The translations under genes and the position numbers were made by a program. This document shows, piece by piece, positions 52,106-62,394 of a stretch of 64,000 nt of DNA. Source of the DNA: Lacicoccus alkaliphilus DSM 16010 (GTDB taxonomy: Bacteria; Bacillota; Bacilli; Staphylococcales; Salinicoccaceae); the NCBI RefSeq assembly GCF_900142805.1, contig NZ_FRCF01000002.1, positions 186,001-250,000 of the forward strand. Reading direction: 5' to 3'. Position 1 is the first letter of the stretch; the number at the start of each line of letters is the position of its first letter. Below the pieces are notes generated by a model that had not been told where the DNA came from, did not search any database, and saw only the letters and a program-made list of their open reading frames with translations.

Positions 52106-52948
52106 ATGGCAATCGATTTCAAGATGAAGGCGCCGATTCCGAATTGGGAACCGCTTTTTGAGCAGGGCAGGACCGCGGTGCTGGAGCGGTTCAGTGTGCT
52201 GAAGGGTCTCACACCAACCAAAGCTTCCACTCTGTTGGATGTGCTTGATGAGATGGACGAACAGGGGATCACCCATTCCGTGATCCTGGGAAGGAACAAT
52301 CAGGCGGGCAGCTCGAACAACGAACTGCTTGATTTCCTCTCCGGTAAAGGAGGGGAGCGGTTCTTCGGGTTCATGGGCATCGAAGATATGACGGTGGAAG
52401 AAGCAGTGGCGACCATCCACAAGTATGCCGTGACCGGGAAGTTCCATGGTGTCGCAGCGAATCCCGCCAAGATCAGACCGCTTACACCCATCGGTGACCC
52501 AGAACTGGATCCGATATTTGAGGCATGTGTAGAGCATGACCTGCCATTCTGCATGACGCTCAGTATGCTGATTACACTTTTGGCTGACGGGGCTGACTAT
52601 GACTATATCCGCCCCGGACAGCTGATTCGCGTACTGAAGAAGTATCCGGACCTCGACCTCATCATTTCACATGCCGCTTGGCCCTTTGTCCAAGAGTCCA
52701 TAGCGGTGGCTGTCCATTATCCAAACTTGTATCTCTGTCCGGATTTCTACATGGGGTTCCCGGGAGCAGAACAGTATCTGGAAGCAGCGAATAAAGGGCT
52801 CGAAGGTCAGTTTCTGTATGCGAGCTGCTATCCCAATGTACCTTATGACTACGCGATGAAGCATTATAGAGGTGGTGATCTGCCCCCTGACATTAGAGTC
52901 AAGATCATGGAGGGGAATGCGCGCAGACTTCTAAAGTTGGAAGATTGA
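52106..52948 (+). CDS. Amidohydrolase-2 family protein without the usual metal-binding HxH
   Basis: 280 residues. TIM-barrel proteins of this family (ACMSD, LigW, 2,3-dihydroxybenzoate decarboxylase) begin with IDxHxH. Here the matching segment reads AIDFKMKAPIPNW, with Lys in both His positions. A later His is kept in LIISHAAWPF, while the usual Asp-containing GSDYP is ASCYP. It may bind no metal or use another mechanism; decarboxylase or hydrolase activity should not be assumed. GGAGG lies ten bases before the ATG. Probably cotranscribed with the SDR. Confidence 0.8.
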   Translation: MAIDFKMKAPIPNWEPLFEQGRTAVLERFSVLKGLTPTKASTLLDVLDEMDEQGITHSVILGRNNQAGSSNNELLDFLSGKGGERFFGFMGIEDMTVEEAVATIHKYAVTGKFHGVAANPAKIRPLTPIGDPELDPIFEACVEHDLPFCMTLSMLITLLADGADYDYIRPGQLIRVLKKYPDLDLIISHAAWPFVQESIAVAVHYPNLYLCPDFYMGFPGAEQYLEAANKGLEGQFLYASCYPNVPYDYAMKHYRGGDLPPDIRVKIMEGNARRLLKLED

Positions 52949-53040
52949 ACATTTATAAAGATTGAAAAATGTATCCATCACTTGAAAATAATTATAAATC
53001 CTTGAGAAACTTTACTAATAATTGAGGAACTGAAAAGAAA

Positions 53041-53072
53041 TACCATATTAAAAAATAATATTTAATATGGTA
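53041..53072. terminator. AT-rich hairpin, possible terminator
   Basis: TACCATATTAAA, eight bases, TTTAATATGGTA: 12-base perfect arms after the amidohydrolase gene, without a strong T run. Confidence 0.45.
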
Positions 53073-53102
53073 TACCCACTTTTAATCATTCCCTAAAACA
53101 TA

Positions 53103-53138
53103 CAAAACCCTGTCAAATTAATTTTTGACAGGGTTTTG
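53103..53138 (-). terminator. Terminator of the tRNA gene
   Basis: CAAAACCCTGTCAAA and TTTGACAGGGTTTTG around a short loop, just downstream of the tRNA on the minus strand. Confidence 0.85.
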
Positions 53139-53157
53139 TTAAATGATATGAAAGTAG

Positions 53158-53231
53158 CGTCCTGGGAGGGATTCGAACCCCCGACCGATGGCTTAGAAGG
53201 CCATTGCTCTATCCGGCTGAGCTACCAGGAC
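53158..53231 (-). tRNA. tRNA-Arg (anticodon TCT)
   Basis: 74 bases. Acceptor arms GTCCTGG and CCAGGAC with G as discriminator, D arm with AGCTCAGCCGGATAGAGC, anticodon loop CTTCTAA (TCT) and T arm with GGTTCGAATCC. CCA is not encoded (the sequence runs on with CTA). It reads AGA/AGG codons. It stands alone between convergent genes with its own promoter and terminator. Confidence 0.95.
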
Positions 53232-53249
53232 TTAATTAAGACAAATTCT

Positions 53250-53279
53250 ATTATAATCAAAAGGCCTGTCATAAGTCAA
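53250..53279 (-). promoter_or_regulatory. Promoter of the tRNA-Arg gene
   Basis: On the minus strand TTGACT (53279-53274), 18 bases, TATAAT (53255-53250), 19 bases before the tRNA. Confidence 0.75.
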
Positions 53280-53428
53280 ATCAATTTTTCAATTTAATGT
53301 TGTTTTATTACATCATTCAAATATACTTTACTTAACCCGTTCAGTAATATATCCTCAGTATTTGATTTACAAGTAATAATGAGTTTTATAGAATGATTGT
53401 GAGCGAAATATAAAATAGGAGAAAGCAT

Positions 53429-54046
53429 ATGAGTAAATTTGATGAACAGATTTTAGTGGTGCCCCGGACCAGGTTGTTCAATTCCGAGGAAAATGCCTTC
53501 AACGGTTTCATCGGCAGGGATGACGCACGTTATAAATCGATAGTGGAGACTTTCAGCGATTATGAAGTCAGGCGCCGGGGTGATATGGAAGAAGATCCTT
53601 CCTACAAGCAGCTGGTCAGCTATGTCATCATCTCATCCGGCGATGATGAGACGCTTGTATATGAAAGGCTTGACGGCGGCGGTGAAAAGAGGCTGCACGG
53701 TCTGCTGTCGATCGGCGTGGGCGGTCATATGAACGATATAGAAGATGTCGACGATATTGATGAAAAACTATCCATCAACGCCAAGCGGGAGCTTGAAGAG
53801 GAGGTCGGCCTTGCCGGGGATGATATCAAAAATATCGAAATCATGGGTCTGATCAATGATGACGGGAATGAGGTCGGCCGGGTGCACATCGGGCTGGTGC
53901 TTAAAGTGTCGGTCGAGAAAGACAGTGTAGCCAACATGGAGGCTGACACCCTTTCCCTGAAATGGACCGGTAACGAGGGCCTGTCCGGCTTGTCTCCTTA
54001 TGAGTCCTGGAGCGAATTGATCATTCGTGATGCTTATGGCAGATAA
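53429..54046 (+). CDS. Nudix hydrolase-like protein
   Basis: 205 residues. A Nudix fold is indicated by LLSIGVGGHMND and AKRELEEEVGL, the latter matching the REUXEEXGU part of the Nudix box; the region between carries an acidic insert (IEDVDDIDEKLS), so the box spacing is non-standard. Firmicutes have many proteins of this type, some annotated as phosphoesterase; substrate unknown. AGGAGAAAG precedes the ATG. It overlaps the next gene by 11 bases. Confidence 0.85.
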   Translation: MSKFDEQILVVPRTRLFNSEENAFNGFIGRDDARYKSIVETFSDYEVRRRGDMEEDPSYKQLVSYVIISSGDDETLVYERLDGGGEKRLHGLLSIGVGGHMNDIEDVDDIDEKLSINAKRELEEEVGLAGDDIKNIEIMGLINDDGNEVGRVHIGLVLKVSVEKDSVANMEADTLSLKWTGNEGLSGLSPYESWSELIIRDAYGR

Positions 54047-55001
54047 GATAACGACCCACCAGCGCTTCATGAAGAAAGCTGAGAAGGATCTGGTCCGCAT
54101 GTTCAAGGACGGGGAGTTTAAAACTTTCCGGGAAAAGTATCATCACTTCATCAAAATGGGCACCCCGGATATCAGCCTCGAAGAGATGTTCTACGAAGCC
54201 ATGGACGCGCTTGGCGAGTATGATGATATTGTGGACTACGCCCTGAAGCAGTTGAATGAGGGTACGGGTGATTATGAAACCCACATGATCGAAATGCTCA
54301 AGGCATTGAATGCGCAGGAGAGGTATTATGAAGTGATCAACTTCTCCGATCATATTATGGAGGAGAAGATCCCCCAGGGCTTCCGGATCGAAATCGCAGC
54401 AATCAGGCACAAGGCGAAGAAGGCGATTGATGACCGCCAGTACAGGCGCAGTGCCGGGATGGCGGATGAAAAGGGCACTCAGGAGGAAGATATCGACCTC
54501 GATGATATGTCGCATCAGGAAATACTCCGGATGTTCAGCACATTTGCCGATGAAAAGGACATCAGGTATAAGGATTTTGTGCTGGAACACCTCGAGGATA
54601 TCCATGCGCGCGACATCGTCACCTTCATGCTGCTTTATTTGAAGGAAATCGGTTACAACGAAGCAGTCCGCCATCATAAGTTCGGAGCACCTGTTGATGT
54701 TGTGCCGGTCAATCTGCCGTCGCTCGAGGAGGTCACATTGATGAAGGATGTCGAACCGGATGTGATCGAAGTGCTTGAATCCCGGGCACCGCAGATTGTG
54801 GGCGAAGCGACACTGCTGATGACGAGCCATGCGATATTCAATTATCCGAAAGAGCCGGATTTTGAGGCAGAAGAATTGGTTCAGGGCTACCTGCAATATA
54901 TACTGGACCTGCTGAATGTGGATCATCCATATGAGGCCGACAGGCGTATTTATGAGTGGATAGATGAAATGGAACACCTCGTTACGACGAGTGAAACTTA
55001 A
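54036..55001 (+). CDS. TPR-like helical protein (DUF3196-type) upstream of tig
   Basis: 321 residues, all-helical and acidic, no membrane segment. Segments such as MFYEAMDALGEYDDIVDYAL and IEMLKALNAQERYYEVIN look like TPR-type helix pairs. A low-complexity acidic linker (EEDIDLDDM, about residue 155) divides two halves. A similar gene lies directly before tig in Staphylococcus aureus, which supports the call. The ATG at 54036 overlaps the Nudix stop; no strong ribosome binding site, so coupling is likely. Function unknown. Confidence 0.75.
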   Translation: MADKITTHQRFMKKAEKDLVRMFKDGEFKTFREKYHHFIKMGTPDISLEEMFYEAMDALGEYDDIVDYALKQLNEGTGDYETHMIEMLKALNAQERYYEVINFSDHIMEEKIPQGFRIEIAAIRHKAKKAIDDRQYRRSAGMADEKGTQEEDIDLDDMSHQEILRMFSTFADEKDIRYKDFVLEHLEDIHARDIVTFMLLYLKEIGYNEAVRHHKFGAPVDVVPVNLPSLEEVTLMKDVEPDVIEVLESRAPQIVGEATLLMTSHAIFNYPKEPDFEAEELVQGYLQYILDLLNVDHPYEADRRIYEWIDEMEHLVTTSET

Positions 55002-55014
55002 TGAAAGTCAGATG

Positions 55015-55043
55015 TTGGATAAGGAATACTAGTATGTTATACT
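55015..55043 (+). promoter_or_regulatory. Promoter of tig
   Basis: TTGGAT at 55015-55020, 17 bases, TATACT at 55038-55043, 41 bases before the start codon. Confidence 0.65.
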
Positions 55044-55084
55044 AAACTGGTTATGAAAAAATGTATTAACGGAGGAATTATACT

Positions 55085-56422
55085 ATGTCTCAAAAATGGG
55101 AAAAGCAAGAAGGTAACGAAGGAATCCTCACGGTCACTGTACCTGCAGAGGAATTCAATCAAGCATTGGATGAAGCATTTGTGAAAGTTTCCAAGGATGT
55201 TTCACTTCCAGGTTTCAGGAAAGGGAAAGTTCCACGTCAAATGTTTGAAAGTCGTTTCGGTGTAGAATCCTTATACCAGGACGCGCTGGATATCGTCCTT
55301 TCACCGAACTATGCTAAAGCTGTTGATGAAGTAGGTATTACTCCTGTTGATCAGCCTGAAGTGGATATCGTTGAAATGGAAAAAGGCAAAGACCTTATCT
55401 TCACAGCGAAAGTGACAGTGGAGCCAGAAGTTACGCTCGGCGAATACAAAGGTCTGGAAGGCACACAGCTTCCGACGGAAGTGACCGAAGCTGACGTGGA
55501 CCACGAAATCGAGCACATGCTTGAACATCAGGCGGAAATGGTCGTCAAAGAAGACGGTGAAGTGGAAGATGGCGACACAGTGAACCTGGACTTCGACGGT
55601 TATATCGACGGCGAACAGTTCGAGGGCGGAAAAGCAGAAGGTTTCGACCTTGAAGTCGGTTCCGGATCATTCATCGGCGGATTTGAAGAACAGCTCACCG
55701 GCCTTAAAGTGGATGATGAGAAAGATGTTGAAGTCACTTTCCCTGAAGACTACCAGGCTGAAGAGCTTGCCGGTAAACCTGCAGTATTCAAAGTCAAAAT
55801 CAACTCCATTAAAGTGAAAGAGACGCCTGAACTTGACGATGACCTTGTCAAAGAGCTGGATCAGGGTGTTGAAACTGTGGATGAGCTGAAAGCCAAACTT
55901 GAAAAAGACCTGAAAGAAGCAAAAGAAAACCAGGCAGACACTTCACTGAAAGAAGAACTGCTCATTAAAGCAAGTGACAATGCTGAAATTGATGTTCCTG
56001 AAGCGATGGTCCAGACGGAACTTGACAGAATGCTCCAGGAGTTCGAACAGAACCTTTCCCAGCAGGGCATCAACCTAGAAATGTACCAGCAGTTGTCCGG
56101 TCAGGATGAGAACGCGCTCCGTGAAACGATGAAGGAAGACGCTGAAAACCGTGTTAAAACGAACCTGACATTGAAACAGATCGCAGTTGATGAAAACATC
56201 GAGATCAAGGAAGAAGATCTTGATAAAGAGCTTGAGAAAATGAGTGAACAGTTCGGAATCAAAGTTGAAGACATCAAATCAACTTTAGGCGACCTGTCAA
56301 TGCTTGAACAGGACATCAAAGTACAGAAGGCACTGGATGTACTTGTGGATAATGCCAAACTTGTTGAAGCTTCTGAAGCTGAAACAGAAGAGACGGAAGA
56401 ATCCTCCAAAGAAGAAAAGTAG
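55085..56422 (+). CDS. tig: Trigger factor
   Basis: 445 residues. Ribosome-bound chaperone and prolyl isomerase. N-terminal ribosome-binding signature [17 protein letters not shown] (about 42-58), FKBP domain (about 155-245, [20 protein letters not shown]) and a long helical C-terminal domain ending in an acidic tail ([15 protein letters not shown]). GGAGG precedes the ATG. Directly upstream of clpX as in most Firmicutes lacking clpP here. Confidence 0.98.
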   Translation: MSQKWEKQEGNEGILTVTVPAEEFNQALDEAFVKVSKDVSLPGFRKGKVPRQMFESRFGVESLYQDALDIVLSPNYAKAVDEVGITPVDQPEVDIVEMEKGKDLIFTAKVTVEPEVTLGEYKGLEGTQLPTEVTEADVDHEIEHMLEHQAEMVVKEDGEVEDGDTVNLDFDGYIDGEQFEGGKAEGFDLEVGSGSFIGGFEEQLTGLKVDDEKDVEVTFPEDYQAEELAGKPAVFKVKINSIKVKETPELDDDLVKELDQGVETVDELKAKLEKDLKEAKENQADTSLKEELLIKASDNAEIDVPEAMVQTELDRMLQEFEQNLSQQGINLEMYQQLSGQDENALRETMKEDAENRVKTNLTLKQIAVDENIEIKEEDLDKELEKMSEQFGIKVEDIKSTLGDLSMLEQDIKVQKALDVLVDNAKLVEASEAETEETEESSKEEK

Positions 56423-56437
56423 AATCCTTTAAATCAA

Positions 56438-56470
56438 AATAGCTCTGCAACGCAATGTTGCAGAGCTATT
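56438..56470. terminator. Hairpin after tig
   Basis: AATAGCTCTGCAAC, five bases, GTTGCAGAGCTATT. Perfect 14-base arms but no T run on the plus strand, so termination may be partial and clpX could receive read-through. Confidence 0.6.
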
Positions 56471-56497
56471 GGCATCAGTTGCGGCAAGTTCATTTAT

Positions 56498-56526
56498 TTG
56501 ATTTCAGGCCTGAATTCTAGTATAGT
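56498..56526 (+). promoter_or_regulatory. Promoter of clpX
   Basis: TTGATT at 56498-56503, 17 bases, TATAGT at 56521-56526. Confidence 0.7.
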
Positions 56527-56554
56527 TTACGACAATGATAAAAGAGGTGTTTAT

Positions 56555-57814
56555 ATGATCAAATTTAATGAAGACGATACAAATTTAACATGTTCGTTCT
56601 GTGGTAAAGACCAGGAACAGGTGAAGAAACTCATCGCAGGCAGCGGCGTGTATATTTGTAATGAATGTATAGAATTGTGTTACGAAATAATAGAAGAAGA
56701 GCTGAAAACCGAGCACAAGGCGGTATTCACAGAGCTTCCAAAACCTCAGGAGATACTCGAGTCCCTGAATGACTATGTAATCGGGCAGGATAAGGCTAAA
56801 CGTGCTTTGAGTGTCGCAGTTTACAACCATTATAAACGTATCAATCAGGAAAACAGTAATGATGATGTTGAAATTTCCAAGAGTAATATTTCATTGATCG
56901 GTCCTACCGGCAGCGGTAAGACATTGCTCGCGCAGACCCTGGCACGTACATTGGATGTACCATTCGCCATTGCTGATGCGACAAGCCTGACTGAAGCCGG
57001 TTATGTCGGCGACGATGTTGAAAACATCCTACTGCGCCTGATCCAGGCTGCAGACTTCGATGTGGAACGTGCCGAGCAGGGCATCATCTATGTCGATGAA
57101 ATCGACAAGATTGCGCGCAAGAGTGAAAATACTTCCATCACGCGTGATGTATCCGGCGAAGGCGTACAGCAGGCCCTTCTTAAAATATTGGAAGGGACGA
57201 CTGCAAGCGTTCCGCCTCAGGGGGGCAGGAAGCACCCTAACCAGGAATCGATCCAGATCGACACGAAAAACATCCTCTTCATATTGGGCGGCGCCTTCGA
57301 CGGCATGGACGAAATCATCAAGCGCAGAGTCGGTGAAAAAGTCATCGGTTTCGGCGGACCTTCCGCTGCGCTCGAGGACAAAGATGCGATACTGTCCAAT
57401 GTACGTCCGGAAGACCTGCAAAGCTACGGTCTGATACCGGAATTCATCGGTCGTGTGCCGATCATCAGCCACCTCGAAGAACTTGATGTTGATGCACTCA
57501 AATCCATCCTTACAGAACCGAAGAATGCCCTCGTCAAGCAGTATAAGAAAATGCTTGCGATCGATGAAGTGGAACTTGAATTCGATGACGATGCACTCGA
57601 TGCAATCAGCGAACTTGCAATCGAACGTAAAACCGGTGCACGCGGTCTGCGTTCGATCATAGAGGAACGTATGGTGGACATCATGTTCAATGTACCTTCA
57701 AATGAAGAAATCAAAAAGGTCAAAATCACCAGGAATACGATCATGGATGAAAGTGATCCTCTGCTTTACAACGCAGATGGCGAAGAGGTCAACATCGATC
57801 GTAAAAGTGCATAA
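56555..57814 (+). CDS. clpX: ATP-dependent Clp protease ATP-binding subunit ClpX
   Basis: 419 residues. Unfoldase that feeds ClpP. N-terminal zinc domain ([11 protein letters not shown] and [10 protein letters not shown]), Walker A GPTGSGKT near 120, pore loop [10 protein letters not shown], Walker [11 protein letters not shown] near 180 and sensor 2 region [11 protein letters not shown] at 56555 follows AGAGGTG and matches the family N-terminus; the frame from 56498 would start inside the promoter and is rejected. Confidence 0.98.
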   Translation: MIKFNEDDTNLTCSFCGKDQEQVKKLIAGSGVYICNECIELCYEIIEEELKTEHKAVFTELPKPQEILESLNDYVIGQDKAKRALSVAVYNHYKRINQENSNDDVEISKSNISLIGPTGSGKTLLAQTLARTLDVPFAIADATSLTEAGYVGDDVENILLRLIQAADFDVERAEQGIIYVDEIDKIARKSENTSITRDVSGEGVQQALLKILEGTTASVPPQGGRKHPNQESIQIDTKNILFILGGAFDGMDEIIKRRVGEKVIGFGGPSAALEDKDAILSNVRPEDLQSYGLIPEFIGRVPIISHLEELDVDALKSILTEPKNALVKQYKKMLAIDEVELEFDDDALDAISELAIERKTGARGLRSIIEERMVDIMFNVPSNEEIKKVKITRNTIMDESDPLLYNADGEEVNIDRKSA

Positions 57815-57824
57815 TAGAAATAGA

Positions 57825-57854
57825 AAAGCTGTCTGAAGCCCAGACAGCTTTTTT
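57825..57854 (+). terminator. Terminator of clpX
   Basis: AAAGCTGTCTG, five bases, CAGACAGCTTT and T residues, ending 18 bases before engB. Confidence 0.88.
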
Positions 57855-57871
57855 CATGAGGAGTACAAATT

Positions 57872-58459
57872 ATGAAGATCAACCCGAATAATATAGAATT
57901 CATGTTTTCAGCCATGGACCCTTCCCAGTACCCGGAGGGGAATATGAAAGAAATCGCCCTGAGCGGCCGCTCCAATGTGGGCAAATCAACGTTCATCAAT
58001 GCAGTATGCGGACGTAAAAATATAGCGAGAACCTCCTCCAAACCTGGTAAAACCGCCACCCTGAACTTTTATGACGTAGATTCCCAGTTCATATTTGTGG
58101 ATGTGCCGGGATACGGATACGCAAAACAGTCCAAGACCAGCCGGGAAAAATGGGGACGGCTGATCGAGTCCTACCTTGCTGAGAGGGCGGAGCTTCAGGC
58201 AGTGGTGCAGCTGATCGATCTGCGTCATAAGCCGACCCAGGATGATGTCCTGATGTATGACTTCCTGAAGCACCTTGAAATACCTGTAATAGTCGTATGC
58301 ACCAAATCCGACAAGATAGGGAAGAGCAAAGTTCAGAAACATTTGAAAGTGGTCAGGGAGACGCTTGAAGTGGAACCGGAAGATCATCTCATCGATTTTT
58401 CCTCCGTCGATAAAAAGAACCTCCCAAAAGTGTATGAAGCATTGAGCAATTATGTCTAG
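57872..58459 (+). CDS. engB: Ribosome biogenesis GTP-binding protein YsxC/EngB
   Basis: 195 residues. Essential GTPase for 50S assembly. G1 GRSNVGKST near 30, G3 DVPGYGYAK near 73, G4 TKSD near 142 and G5 SSVDK. GAGGAG precedes the ATG. In staphylococci it lies between clpX and hemA, as here. The terminator upstream means it needs read-through or a promoter within the clpX end. Confidence 0.96.
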   Translation: MKINPNNIEFMFSAMDPSQYPEGNMKEIALSGRSNVGKSTFINAVCGRKNIARTSSKPGKTATLNFYDVDSQFIFVDVPGYGYAKQSKTSREKWGRLIESYLAERAELQAVVQLIDLRHKPTQDDVLMYDFLKHLEIPVIVVCTKSDKIGKSKVQKHLKVVRETLEVEPEDHLIDFSSVDKKNLPKVYEALSNYV

Positions 58460-58490
58460 TTTAGAACAATTTTAATTAATATAGAATTTC

Positions 58491-58524
58491 AACCATGTTA
58501 TATAGAAATGGCATGGTTTATTTG
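58491..58524 (+). terminator. Weak hairpin between engB and hemA
   Basis: AACCATG, 14 bases, CATGGTT followed by TATTT. Just downstream TGATACAAT (about 58523-58531) resembles an extended -10 box for hemA. Confidence 0.45.
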
Positions 58525-58575
58525 ATACAATTAGGGTAATTATTGCTACTTATAACGGTGGTAGGAGGAAATGTA

Positions 58576-59922
58576 ATGCACGTAATATCGCTGAGTTTAA
58601 ATTATAGAAAAGCGACAGTTGAAGAACGTGAAAAAGTGCAGTTCAATGAAATGGAACTGACGGCAGCGCTGCACAAACTGCGGTCTGAAAAAAGTATACT
58701 GGAAACGGTGATGCTCTCCACATGCAACAGGACGGAAGTCTATATTGTGAGTGATCAGGTGCATACCGGTAAATATTATGCCCAAAACTTTTTGGCACAG
58801 TGGTTTGATGTGGAACTTGACACGATCAAGAGGATCATCGATGTCAAAGTCGGGGATGAGGCAGTGGAGCATCTGTTCTACGTGACAGCAGGACTGGATT
58901 CCATGGTGCTCGGCGAGACGCAGATACTTGGTCAGATACGTGATGCTTTCATCAGAGCCCAGAATGAAAAAACGACGGGGACCATCTTCAATAAACTATT
59001 CAAAGAGGCGATCACCGTAGCCAAAAAAGGGCACAATGACACGGATATTTCTAAAAATGCGATTTCAACTTCCTATGCTGCGGTCCAGCTGATCAATAAG
59101 ATCATTGAACGGAAAAGGGAAACGAAAGCGGTCGTGGTCGGTGCAGGGGAGATGTCTGAGCAGTCGGTGATCAACTTGACTTCAAACGGCATCAAGGATA
59201 TCACCATAGTCAACCGTTCTCAGGAGAATGCCAAAAAACTCGCTGCAAAATATGGTTGCACTTATGCTGCCATGGAAGAGTTGGAAACGCATCTGAGGAA
59301 TACGGACATCGTCATTTCCAGCACGGCTTCCAGAAACTACGTGATCACTGAAGCAGCGATTGAGGATATCCAGAAATCAAGGGCAGGCCGTCCTTTGATA
59401 ATGATCGACATTGCGATGCCGAGGGACATAGAACCAAGCACCGCCCAATATGAAAATGTATATATGTATAATGTCGATGACCTGCAGGGTCTGATCGATT
59501 CCAATCTCGAAACGCGCCAGCAGGAAGCGAAGAAAGTGGAAGCTATGATCAGAAAATCCCAGGATGAGTTTGAGAACTGGGTCAATATGCTCGGTGTGAC
59601 GCCGGTGATCCAGGCGCTCAGGACGAAAGCCCTCACGATCCATGAAGAGACGTTTGAGAGCGTTGAACGTAAAATGCCCGATATGACCGAGCGCGAACGC
59701 ACTGTCATCAGCAAGCACATGAAGAGTATCATCAATCAGATGCTGAAGGATCCGATCATCTATACGAAGGAAATTGCGAATGATAAACAAGCTGCAAAAA
59801 AGCTTCAGGAAATAGAAATGCTGTTTGGCATAGAAGATGAAGTCAGTGAAGTGAGAGAGAGAGAAATGGAGAAATACCGACAGGAGACTCACAAAATCAA
59901 TACAGAACTTGCATATGACTGA
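58576..59922 (+). CDS. hemA: Glutamyl-tRNA reductase
   Basis: 448 residues. First committed step of heme synthesis: reduces Glu-tRNA to glutamate-1-semialdehyde with NADPH. HVISLSLNYRKATVEEREKV at the start, the catalytic Cys in LSTCNRTE near 50, GETQILGQIRDAF near 120, and the NADPH domain VVVGAGEMSE near 192. ATG at 58576 follows AGGAGG; the frame from 58543 is rejected. First gene of hemAXCDBL. Confidence 0.97.
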   Translation: MHVISLSLNYRKATVEEREKVQFNEMELTAALHKLRSEKSILETVMLSTCNRTEVYIVSDQVHTGKYYAQNFLAQWFDVELDTIKRIIDVKVGDEAVEHLFYVTAGLDSMVLGETQILGQIRDAFIRAQNEKTTGTIFNKLFKEAITVAKKGHNDTDISKNAISTSYAAVQLINKIIERKRETKAVVVGAGEMSEQSVINLTSNGIKDITIVNRSQENAKKLAAKYGCTYAAMEELETHLRNTDIVISSTASRNYVITEAAIEDIQKSRAGRPLIMIDIAMPRDIEPSTAQYENVYMYNVDDLQGLIDSNLETRQQEAKKVEAMIRKSQDEFENWVNMLGVTPVIQALRTKALTIHEETFESVERKMPDMTERERTVISKHMKSIINQMLKDPIIYTKEIANDKQAAKKLQEIEMLFGIEDEVSEVREREMEKYRQETHKINTELAYD

Positions 59923-59939
59923 TATGGGTGGGGACGAAT

Positions 59940-60761
59940 ATGGATATTGTGTTCCGCATCAATGAATTTATAATGCTTTTATATTTCACGGGCCTTTCTG
60001 TGCTGGCGTACGATTTAGCTTTAAGAAATCGCCAAGCCAGAAAGGTTTCCTTTTATTTGATTGCAGGTGCAACAGCTCTGCACCTGGTGACTTACATCAG
60101 CCTCATTTTCAGCCTTTCGAGGATTCCGGTGTTCACCACCTATGAAGGCATGTTCACCTTATCCCTTATATTATCAATCCTCGGGATTTTATATTATTAT
60201 AAAAATGAAAGTGAACAGGTGCTGTTCGGATTCATATTTCTGAGTTTCATATTCTTTTCTATATTCACGTTCCATCCTGAGCCGCTGACCAGGGAAGTGG
60301 AAGCGACAATGATGATGAACGAACTTCTGATCATACACGTGGGGCTGGCTCTGCTTGCCTATGTGCTGTTTTTCATATCGGCGCTGCATTCCCTGATTTA
60401 CCTCATACAACATGACAACTTGAAGAAGAAGCGCTTCAACCGTACATTCTTCTCCTTATTCAGCATCGAGACGGCAAGGAAGATCATGCTCAGGAGTCTG
60501 GTGATCGGCCTGCTGACAATGACGGTCAGCATCCTGCTTGGACTGTACTGGGGCATACAAATCATGGGTATGGACATAATATGGGATGTCAAAGTGATCG
60601 GCACTGCGTTTGTGGTGCTCCTGTATATCGTGCTCTTCATTTATTTGAAAAAAATGCGCAATACTTATATATTTGCTATGTTGAACATTGTATTGTTCAT
60701 ATTTTGCATGATCAATTACTTATTTGTATCACAATTTTCAAGTTTCCATATCTGGACTTAA
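59940..60761 (+). CDS. hemX: HemX (CcsA-like membrane protein of the heme operon)
   Basis: 273 residues with eight membrane helices. It belongs to the cytochrome c assembly family; [15 protein letters not shown]-like text and a His in the loop [16 protein letters not shown] are visible. In Bacillus and Staphylococcus HemX lowers the amount of HemA and so limits heme synthesis. ATG at 59940 follows GGGTGGGG. Seventeen bases after hemA. Confidence 0.92.
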   Translation: MDIVFRINEFIMLLYFTGLSVLAYDLALRNRQARKVSFYLIAGATALHLVTYISLIFSLSRIPVFTTYEGMFTLSLILSILGILYYYKNESEQVLFGFIFLSFIFFSIFTFHPEPLTREVEATMMMNELLIIHVGLALLAYVLFFISALHSLIYLIQHDNLKKKRFNRTFFSLFSIETARKIMLRSLVIGLLTMTVSILLGLYWGIQIMGMDIIWDVKVIGTAFVVLLYIVLFIYLKKMRNTYIFAMLNIVLFIFCMINYLFVSQFSSFHIWT

Positions 60762-60777
60762 AAAAAGGAGTATTTTA

Positions 60778-61701
60778 ATGAGAAAGTTTATCGTTGGTTC
60801 ACGCCGCAGCGGTCTTGCAATGACACAGTCAAAGCAATTCATCGCTTCGCTTGAAGAAAAATTCCCGGAAGCAGAATTTGAAATAAAGGAAATCGTGACG
60901 AAAGGCGACCGGATAGTGGATGTCCAGTTGTCGAAAGTCGGCGGTAAAGGGCTGTTCGTCAAAGAGATCGAACTTGCCCTTGAAAATAAAGAAATCGATA
61001 TGGCGATCCATAGTCTCAAAGATGTCCCGAGCCGGCTGCCCGAGCAGTTCAAAATCGGCTGTATTCCTGAAAGGGAAGATATGAGGGATGCCTTCCTTTC
61101 CAACAACAAGGTGCTGTTCAAAGATCTGCCTTCCGGAAGCATCGTCGGGACGAGCAGCCTGAGACGTGCGGCCCAGCTGAAATCGATGCGGGACGACATC
61201 ACCGTGAACTGGGTGAGGGGCAATATCGACACCCGCATCAAGAAGATGGAGTCGGGGGAATACGACGCAATCATACTTGCAGCCGCCGGCCTTAAAAGGA
61301 TGGGCTGGGGCGACAGCCGTGTCACGGAGTATTTTGATGCCGAAGAATTCATTCCGGCAATTGCACAGGGTGCGCTTGGCATAGAGATCAGGAGAGATGA
61401 CCATGAACTCGCTGAGATGCTGGAGGCGGTCCACTCTACTGAGGACGCGATATGCACCTCTGCAGAAAGGACGTTCCTGCGCCGTATGGATGGCAGCTGC
61501 CAGGTCCCGATCGGTGGTTATGCGACGCTTGAAGACGGTGAACTTTACCTGACCGGTCTGATCATGTCGGAAGACGGCAACGAGAAATACGTCGTCAAAA
61601 AATCCGGGACTGATCCGGAAGGGCTCGGGAATCTTGTGGCTGATGAAATGGAGAAGATCGGGGCCAAGGAAATCATCGACAAGATCAATGAAGCACAGTA
61701 A
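60778..61701 (+). CDS. hemC: Porphobilinogen deaminase (hydroxymethylbilane synthase)
   Basis: 307 residues. Joins four porphobilinogens into hydroxymethylbilane. [15 protein letters not shown] at the start, [11 protein letters not shown] near 80, [11 protein letters not shown] near 128 and the cofactor Cys in [13 protein letters not shown] near 240. AAAGGAG precedes the ATG at 60778; the frame from 60724 lies in the hemX end. Overlaps hemD by 14 bases. Confidence 0.97.
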   Translation: MRKFIVGSRRSGLAMTQSKQFIASLEEKFPEAEFEIKEIVTKGDRIVDVQLSKVGGKGLFVKEIELALENKEIDMAIHSLKDVPSRLPEQFKIGCIPEREDMRDAFLSNNKVLFKDLPSGSIVGTSSLRRAAQLKSMRDDITVNWVRGNIDTRIKKMESGEYDAIILAAAGLKRMGWGDSRVTEYFDAEEFIPAIAQGALGIEIRRDDHELAEMLEAVHSTEDAICTSAERTFLRRMDGSCQVPIGGYATLEDGELYLTGLIMSEDGNEKYVVKKSGTDPEGLGNLVADEMEKIGAKEIIDKINEAQ

Positions 61702-62392
61702 AGAAGAAAAAAAGACAGTGCTGGTGACCCAGACAAAGCTGAACGGTACCAGCGACCGGTTTAACATTTTACATGCGCCTCTGATCTCAATCCATCCGCT
61801 TGATATTGAAGAAGAGTTTTTGAAGCATGATTATGACTGGTTGATACTGACGAGTAAAAATGCCGTCAAGCTCTTCCTGCCGTATATGACGGATTTGAAA
61901 TTCACCAGATTGGCAAGCATCGGGGAAAAGACGACGGAGGCACTTGTGAAGAACGGCTACACCGTCGACTTTGAACCGTCCGTCTACACCCAGGAGGGGT
62001 TCATTGATGACTTCCCCATTCATGAAGTGAAGAGTGAACGGGTGCTTTATCCGACAAGCAAAGCCGCAAGGCCCCATCTGAAAGATCATCTGACAGCCCA
62101 TGGGGTGATGGTGGATCAGCTTTCCATATATGAACCCCGGGATAATATCCAATCGATGGAAAAGATCAGGGAAGGGCTCGATGAGATCGATATAGTGACC
62201 TTTTCCAGTCCGTCCGGTGTCAAAGTGTTCATGAAATACATCGAGCCGGAAAAACTGCATGACAAGAACGTCATCTCGATCGGCGCGGTCACTAAAAATC
62301 AGCTTGACCAGTTTAATGTGCCGTCCATCTCTCCTGAAAAAGCGACACTTGAAAGCATGTATGAATTAATCAACGAAAAATTTGAGGTGTAA
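61688..62392 (+). CDS. hemD: Uroporphyrinogen-III synthase
   Basis: 234 residues. Closes and inverts ring D of hydroxymethylbilane. The family is weakly conserved; VLVTQ near the start, [12 protein letters not shown] near 56, [16 protein letters not shown] near 95 and [11 protein letters not shown] near 175 fit HemD. Place in the operon makes the call firm. The ATG at 61688 overlaps the hemC end and has no clear ribosome binding site, so translation is likely coupled. Confidence 0.92.
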   Translation: MKHSKEEKKTVLVTQTKLNGTSDRFNILHAPLISIHPLDIEEEFLKHDYDWLILTSKNAVKLFLPYMTDLKFTRLASIGEKTTEALVKNGYTVDFEPSVYTQEGFIDDFPIHEVKSERVLYPTSKAARPHLKDHLTAHGVMVDQLSIYEPRDNIQSMEKIREGLDEIDIVTFSSPSGVKVFMKYIEPEKLHDKNVISIGAVTKNQLDQFNVPSISPEKATLESMYELINEKFEV

Positions 62393-62394
62393 TA

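Noticed and set aside
52101-52130. Eight-codon frame MIWQSISR at better spacing to GGAGG than the amidohydrolase start
   Set aside because: Too short to support; likely chance, although it could slightly reduce amidohydrolase translation.
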